From an uncultured Bacteroidales bacterium (GTDB taxonomy: Bacteria > Bacteroidota > Bacteroidia > Bacteroidales > JAUNSR01), in the NCBI GenBank assembly GCA_947074245.1, contig CAMTOW010000003.1, forward strand, positions 1 through 22,121: 22,121 nucleotides of DNA. Reading direction: 5' to 3'. Of this stretch, positions 17,218 to 22,121 are shown piece by piece. Position 1 is the stretch's first letter. Every line of letters starts with the position of its first letter. Both the position numbers and the translations under genes were made by a program. A model generated the notes under the pieces. That model was not told the DNA's origin, did no database searches, and saw only the letters and a program-made list of their open reading frames with translations.

Positions 17218-17230
17218 ACTGAATTTTATT

Positions 17231-18979
17231 TTAGAAATTAACCGGAATCACAACTGGAGAGTTACTATTCGGTTCGATTATCTCTCCTCTCAATTCAGTC
17301 TGGACATCCCAGAACACGCGAGTACCTCCGGTATTCGGACCACCCAAAGCAGGAATCATCGTAGACTGGATTTCCAGAGAGTTGTTTTCCGTTTCCACAA
17401 TCGGGATACGACGGATCTGCAACTCCGTATCCACTCCCGGCATATTATTCAGCTTAACCGGGAACAATCGAGGATAGCCGGTACGGCGGAACGTCGTCCA
17501 TGCTTCAGCTCCCATCGGGAAGTTGGCTATGTATTTTTGCGTAATGATTTTTTCCAGCAGTTCCTCTTTTGAGTTGGAATCATCCCATTTGACACCTACC
17601 GTCACACGCCCTTTGATACTGTTACCACCCGAATAAGGGTCCATATAATCGACCACTTTCGCTTTCTCGATCGCAAGATATTTCTGAATCGCACTCTCGT
17701 CGTTGAATCCGTTTTCTGAAAACGCCAAACGGATCCCCCGTTCGTACAACTCCTGAGCCGAGCCACCCATACTCCATCCGCGCAATGCGCCTTCAGCCCG
17801 TAAGAACAGCATCTCGGTACGCTTCATATATGCTTTTGGCATCATACGTACATATTCTGTCGCACGGGAGAATGGTCCGTATCCACGAGTCTTATCGCTT
17901 TTGTTGATCATGGCCACACCCTGACGGATTCCGATAAAATCTTCATTGGCTGCGATTCCGGAGAATACGCCCGATGCGGTGTTGATTGGATTCGAGTTGC
18001 GTCTGAACCAAATCTCCAATAACGGATTATCGTATTTTTTCATGATGTTCTCCAAGGATGCACCCAAACGGATATCGTCCCATTGCTCTCCGATAAAGTA
18101 GATCGGATGATCGCTCGTATGCCCGTCGGAATAATAATATGCGAAATCATACATATCACCTTTCATATCGTCAAATACGCCAATACCGTCGTTGACCGCT
18201 TTTTCGGCCTGCATCTGAGCTTCGCCCGGATGTGATTTAACAATATTCAGAGCCATTCTCAGACGAATCGAGTTAGCGAACTTCACCCATCTGCGCCAAT
18301 CACCGCGAGCAAGTGTTGCTGGTCCGGTTTCGATTTTAGCCAATTCTTCGGCATTCGGCTGACGTTCATTCAGGATACGTACGGCTTCATCGAGATCTTC
18401 AAAAATCTGCGTATAGACATCGTATCCTCTCATATAGGTCAATGGTGGATCACGTTTCACTCTTCGCCAATCGTCATAAGGTACGGATCCATAAAAATCG
18501 ACCGTCTCATGTCCGACATAACCTTGTATAATCATCGCTACCGCTTTCCATTCCGGTTTCCCCAACTCCTCGGCATGCAGGTAGGCATTCTTGGAGCCTT
18601 TGAAAACTTCGATATGCATCGGTCCGCCCAAATAGTTATTCGGGAAAGTATATAAGGTTGGAAGAGGACCGCCGAACACGAAGTTATTCTGGCTGGTCGT
18701 CATATACCCCGAATAGTTGTCGATCGAATTGGAACGTTGATACTGATAATTGTGCTCCTGATAATTGAGCATTTGAGAAATAGAACCCAATAACTCTTTT
18801 TCAAGAACGGTTACATCGGTTGCTCCCAAACCGGAATCATCTTCTTGGCTGATCTCATCACCCTTGCCTACAAGCCAAGGGTATTCATCGGCAAATTTAG
18901 ATCCGCATGAACTCAGGCATAACGATAAAAGCATGCCGGTCAGGAGTTTATTATTGAAAGGAAATAATTTGTTTAACAT
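17231..18979 (-). CDS. SusD/RagB-like outer-membrane nutrient-binding lipoprotein (SusD-like_2 type)
   Basis: The protein has 582 residues. The lipoprotein signal ends in CLSSC with Cys25. Helical TPR-like segments follow, with WKAVAMIIQGYVGHETVDFYGSVPY and, near 226-240, RRWVKFANSIRLRMA, the characteristic W-x-KFANs-RLRMA block of this SusD branch. The C-terminal part carries NGFNDESAIQKYLAIEKAKV and ANFPMGAEAWTTFRRTGYPRL, which is usual for SusD proteins. SusD caps the SusC transporter on the cell surface and captures oligosaccharides. The gene starts 12 bases after the end of susC and is 13 bases upstream of the Ig-like lipoprotein gene, so the four genes form one operon. Substrate specificity cannot be read directly; the GH85-like enzyme suggests N-glycan-derived material. 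Confidence 0.95.
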   Translation of the reverse strand: MLNKLFPFNNKLLTGMLLSLCLSSCGSKFADEYPWLVGKGDEISQEDDSGLGATDVTVLEKELLGSISQMLNYQEHNYQYQRSNSIDNYSGYMTTSQNNFVFGGPLPTLYTFPNNYLGGPMHIEVFKGSKNAYLHAEELGKPEWKAVAMIIQGYVGHETVDFYGSVPYDDWRRVKRDPPLTYMRGYDVYTQIFEDLDEAVRILNERQPNAEELAKIETGPATLARGDWRRWVKFANSIRLRMALNIVKSHPGEAQMQAEKAVNDGIGVFDDMKGDMYDFAYYYSDGHTSDHPIYFIGEQWDDIRLGASLENIMKKYDNPLLEIWFRRNSNPINTASGVFSGIAANEDFIGIRQGVAMINKSDKTRGYGPFSRATEYVRMMPKAYMKRTEMLFLRAEGALRGWSMGGSAQELYERGIRLAFSENGFNDESAIQKYLAIEKAKVVDYMDPYSGGNSIKGRVTVGVKWDDSNSKEELLEKIITQKYIANFPMGAEAWTTFRRTGYPRLFPVKLNNMPGVDTELQIRRIPIVETENNSLEIQSTMIPALGGPNTGGTRVFWDVQTELRGEIIEPNSNSPVVIPVNF

Positions 18980-18991
18980 GATAAAAAACTT

Positions 18992-21900
18992 TTAGAAAGT
19001 CAGTTTTAGATTAAAGGCGTATGACCGAACCGTTGGCAATGCATACGAATCGATACCACTGAATCCGTTGGCAGCCGATACGGAAATATCCGGATCAATT
19101 GGAGCTTTCTTATAGATAAAGAATGCGTTTTTCACACTAAACGAAAGATAAAGGTCTTTCTGTGCGCCAAGCAGGTTCGGGAAATTGTAGCCAAGAGAGA
19201 TATCACGCACACGAAGGTTTGTCGCATCATATACGTATTCTTCCATCGGATTTGCCCCTACCGTGCGGTAATAGTTTTCTACCGATACAAGCTGTCCGTC
19301 AGGCAGTCTCTTCAATGTATATTCTTTTCCGTTCTGAGTTACTTTCTCTCCGAAGAAACGATCTTTGGCGGTCTTTTCGGACAGACCGTAGTAATCGCGA
19401 TCCGGATCTGTCAAAGACATCACTTTTCCTCCGATTTTTCCGTCGATCAGGAAGTAAAAGTTGAAATTCTTCCAGGTCAGCGTCGAGTTCAATCCCAAGT
19501 TCACTTTGGCAGTAGCATTTCCTACGAAAGTGCTGAACTGGCCCGATTCCATCTGAGGAACCGCATCTTCATAATTTCCGGCGTTGTTCACTTTGATTGA
19601 TCCGTCGGGGTTACGAGTGAAACTGTTCACATAAATATCTCCGTAAGAACCTCCCTCGATGTATTTGATCTGGAAAGCCGAACTACCTACCGTATATATA
19701 TAAGGAGCACCTGTGCTTGTCTTATATGTTTCTATGATTTTATTGTTGTTGTAGGCGATGTTGAAACCAACTTTCCACATCCAGCGACGATCGATCATCC
19801 AACGGTAACTTGTTGCAAACTCAACTCCATAGTTGCGGATTTTTCCTGTATTTACCGGTTTTGTTTCTCCGGAGGATAATCCGATATGCAAAAACTGATT
19901 CTTCAACAGCGAGTTGTAGTAAGTCACATCGAAACTCAATGTGTTGTTCAGCAACCATACTTCGGCACCCGCTTCGTAAGATGTTGTTTCTTCAGGTTTC
20001 GGATTCTCAAAGATCGGCGGACGCGGAGAGATCGCTCCGGAACCGAAGTCGACAGATTGACGACCGAACAACTGATTCGGAATCGGGTTACCCACCAGAG
20101 AGTAGCTACCGCGGATCTTCAACTGGTTGATTTTTTCGGCATCCAGTTTCAAGATTCGATCCAACAATACGTTGGCTCCGACCGAGTAGAAATCGAACGA
20201 AAGATATTTGTTGTTTTTCCCGCTGAATTGCTGGAACGATTTCGCCCATTCCAAACGATAACTACCATCCAAATAGATCATATCGCGGAAACCGATCGAT
20301 GCGGTTGCGAAAATCGCCGTAGACCAGTTTCGGTTATCGTAGGAGTCTGTTGCTGAAGTCGCGCTTCCGTTTGGACTTCCGGGACGAATGTAGTTGGAGT
20401 TGTTTGGCAAGAATGCATTCGGCACACCGGTACTGTCGATGTTCGTCATGATTGATGTTGATCGGCTGAAATCACGCGTATAGCTGACTCCGGCTGCAGC
20501 GTTAATCACGATATCATCGTTGATCTTCTCCATTACGCTTGCCATATAGTCATTGAAGAAACTTGTCGAACGAGAGCTTCCCGACCAGTATTTACCACCA
20601 ACGTGCTGAGCTTCACGCTGAGTAGAGGCATATTCCGTATTCAGACCATTATCTAAATTCGCATCAACATTCAAACGTGTCTGAAGATCGATATTGCGCC
20701 ATACATTATACTTTAATGTCATGTTACCCATGACACGATCTTTGACCATATTATCATTGAGCATATTTACCAACCAGTATGGGTTGTTCAAATGCTGGTC
20801 ATACCAATGCCAAGTCTGAATCGGTTCGCCCAAAAGCTTCTTATTACCCGTAGACGGATTCGAAACGATCGCATCGTTCATCGTTCCCGCATGCTGATAA
20901 TTGGCTTTGAAATAGCGCATATCCACATTGGCCGGAGTACGATATAAAGCATGAAGCGGGCTTAATGCACGACCGGTTACCGGACGGTTTTTCGTTTCCT
21001 GATGAATGTAGTTCAAACTAACACTTAGATTCATCTTATTATCCAACAAGGAGAACGACTCTTTTAACATCACATTATGACGTTGAAATTTATTGTTGGG
21101 AAGCATACCCCACTGAGTCGTATTGTTGTATGAAAAATAAGATCTGGTGTTTTCGGTTCCCCCACTCACGGTGACACCGTTATTCAGAGTTACGCCGGTT
21201 TCGAAGAAATCCTTTACCGGATCACGCGGCACACCCGTTAAATATGGAGCAGAAGCGATATCATCCGCAGTCATGGATGAAATAAGCGGCCCCCATGCTT
21301 CTAATGTTGCGTTTGGAGTCAGACCGTAACGAGTCTGTGTCTTGGGATACATGAAAATCGATTCCAGACTGGTGTTGCTGGTAAAGGTTACCGCTGCCTT
21401 ACCTTGCTTTCCACTTTTCGTAACGATCGCGATCACCCCATTGTTGGCAGAACTACCATAAAGGGCTGCTGCATTGGGACCTTTCAACACCGTCATTGAT
21501 TCAATATCTTCCGGATTGATCGTAGAAAGGATGTCACCTCCGTCACGTTCGGCAGATTGCAAAAGACTCGTCGCCTGACCGCTCATACCATCATTCATCG
21601 GAACACCGTCGATAACGATCAATGGCTGATTGGTTCCTAAAATGGAGGTCTGACCACGTAAAACGATCTTGGAAGCACCACCTCCGGCACCTGAGTTATT
21701 GGGAGTAATTACCAATCCGGCACTTTTACCCTGAAGTGAGTTGATAAAATTGGGTTCTTTAATACGTGTTACCTCATCCGATTTGATCGTCTGAGCAGAG
21801 TATGTCAAAGATTTCGCTTCTCGCTCAATACCCATCGCCGTAACAACGACTTCATTTAAGGCTTCGGCATTTTCTTTCAGAACAATCCGTATATCTTTTT

Positions 21901-22121
21901 GCTTGCCAACGACTACGACCTGAGGCTTATAGCCGATATAGGATACCGAAATACGATCGCCTTCCGATGCTTTCACACTGAAATTTCCATCGAAATCAGT
22001 AATTGTACCTTGATCCGTACCTTCGATCTGGATATTAACACCGATCATCGATTCACCTGTCTCGTCTACAACCTTTCCGGTAATCGTTACAGGAGTAGCC
22101 GACACAGCTTTCATTGTCAAT
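18992..22121 (-). CDS. SusC/RagA-family TonB-linked outer-membrane transporter (N-terminus cut by window)
   Basis: 1042 residues are visible and the frame is open to the right edge, so the start and signal peptide are outside. The visible N-terminal region is a carboxypeptidase-regulatory-like domain (about 11-90 of the visible part) with 'TGKVVDETGESMIGVNI' and TDFDGNFSV. A TonB-box-like stretch, LNEVVVTAMG (89-98), follows. The plug domain then has 'INSLQGKSAGLVIT', VLRGQTSILGTNQPLIVIDGVP and LKGPNAAALYGSSANNGVI, all SusC hallmarks. A 22-strand-type beta-barrel follows and ends in FNLKLTF, the outer-membrane assembly signal. It imports oligosaccharides with TonB energy, paired with SusD. 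Any promoter or regulator of this operon lies beyond the window. The first codons could belong to a signal peptide ending near KAVSA or to an N-terminal extension. Confidence 0.96.
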   Translation of the reverse strand, partial: LTMKAVSATPVTITGKVVDETGESMIGVNIQIEGTDQGTITDFDGNFSVKASEGDRISVSYIGYKPQVVVVGKQKDIRIVLKENAEALNEVVVTAMGIEREAKSLTYSAQTIKSDEVTRIKEPNFINSLQGKSAGLVITPNNSGAGGGASKIVLRGQTSILGTNQPLIVIDGVPMNDGMSGQATSLLQSAERDGGDILSTINPEDIESMTVLKGPNAAALYGSSANNGVIAIVTKSGKQGKAAVTFTSNTSLESIFMYPKTQTRYGLTPNATLEAWGPLISSMTADDIASAPYLTGVPRDPVKDFFETGVTLNNGVTVSGGTENTRSYFSYNNTTQWGMLPNNKFQRHNVMLKESFSLLDNKMNLSVSLNYIHQETKNRPVTGRALSPLHALYRTPANVDMRYFKANYQHAGTMNDAIVSNPSTGNKKLLGEPIQTWHWYDQHLNNPYWLVNMLNDNMVKDRVMGNMTLKYNVWRNIDLQTRLNVDANLDNGLNTEYASTQREAQHVGGKYWSGSSRSTSFFNDYMASVMEKINDDIVINAAAGVSYTRDFSRSTSIMTNIDSTGVPNAFLPNNSNYIRPGSPNGSATSATDSYDNRNWSTAIFATASIGFRDMIYLDGSYRLEWAKSFQQFSGKNNKYLSFDFYSVGANVLLDRILKLDAEKINQLKIRGSYSLVGNPIPNQLFGRQSVDFGSGAISPRPPIFENPKPEETTSYEAGAEVWLLNNTLSFDVTYYNSLLKNQFLHIGLSSGETKPVNTGKIRNYGVEFATSYRWMIDRRWMWKVGFNIAYNNNKIIETYKTSTGAPYIYTVGSSAFQIKYIEGGSYGDIYVNSFTRNPDGSIKVNNAGNYEDAVPQMESGQFSTFVGNATAKVNLGLNSTLTWKNFNFYFLIDGKIGGKVMSLTDPDRDYYGLSEKTAKDRFFGEKVTQNGKEYTLKRLPDGQLVSVENYYRTVGANPMEEYVYDATNLRVRDISLGYNFPNLLGAQKDLYLSFSVKNAFFIYKKAPIDPDISVSAANGFSGIDSYALPTVRSYAFNLKLTF

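Noticed and set aside
1..22121. CRISPR arrays, tRNA, rRNA, insertion sequences, phage or toxin-antitoxin genes
   Set aside because: I looked for regular repeats, transposase or integrase motifs and tRNA-like folds by eye and saw none.

Overview
The window reads as chromosome of a Bacteroidota member, most likely order Bacteroidales. The evidence is a SusC/SusD pair, SPII lipoproteins with an acidic export-type motif, a type IX secretion (T9SS) C-terminal sorting domain, promoter elements of the Bacteroides TAnnTTTG type, and little Shine-Dalgarno signal. The T9SS signal points toward Porphyromonas/Tannerella/Parabacteroides/Dysgonomonas-like lineages, but I cannot name a genus from sequence alone.

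Left part (1-8250). The 3' end of a TonB-dependent outer-membrane receptor ends at a perfect palindromic terminator, which it shares with a convergent AraC-family regulator (1432-2310, minus). Divergent from the regulator is a three-gene efflux operon. It encodes a lipid-anchored membrane fusion protein (2464-3516), an RND inner-membrane permease (3516-6605) and a TolC-type outer-membrane channel (6602-8017). The genes are translationally coupled by 1-base and 4-base overlaps. The intergenic region at 2311-2463 carries a -7-type promoter element on each strand and a small AT-rich palindrome, so the AraC protein is the obvious candidate regulator. The operon is followed by about 190 bases of non-coding sequence with short direct and inverted repeats, then a second palindromic terminator.

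Middle part (8300-11500, minus strand). A small secreted acidic protein of unknown function (from a good promoter at 11284-11314), a SulP anion transporter with a STAS domain, and a beta-class carbonic anhydrase lie in the same direction. The transporter plus anhydrase pair suggests bicarbonate uptake and CO2/HCO3- interconversion. A nested hairpin sits between these two genes.

Right part (11459-22121, minus strand). This is a Sus-like polysaccharide-utilisation operon running susC (5' end outside the window), susD, an Ig-like surface lipoprotein, and a large GH85-like endo-beta-N-acetylglucosaminidase with a LamG-like domain and a T9SS sorting domain. It closes with a strong palindromic terminator. 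The arrangement suggests that N-glycans or a related GlcNAc-GlcNAc-containing glycan are cut at or outside the cell surface, bound by the SusD and Ig-like lipoproteins, and imported by SusC.

Most genes belong to known families. I found no mobile element, CRISPR array, tRNA or rRNA. The least explained parts are the 137-residue secreted protein, the repeat-bearing intergenic stretch at 8018-8210, and the non-catalytic middle of the GH85-like protein.
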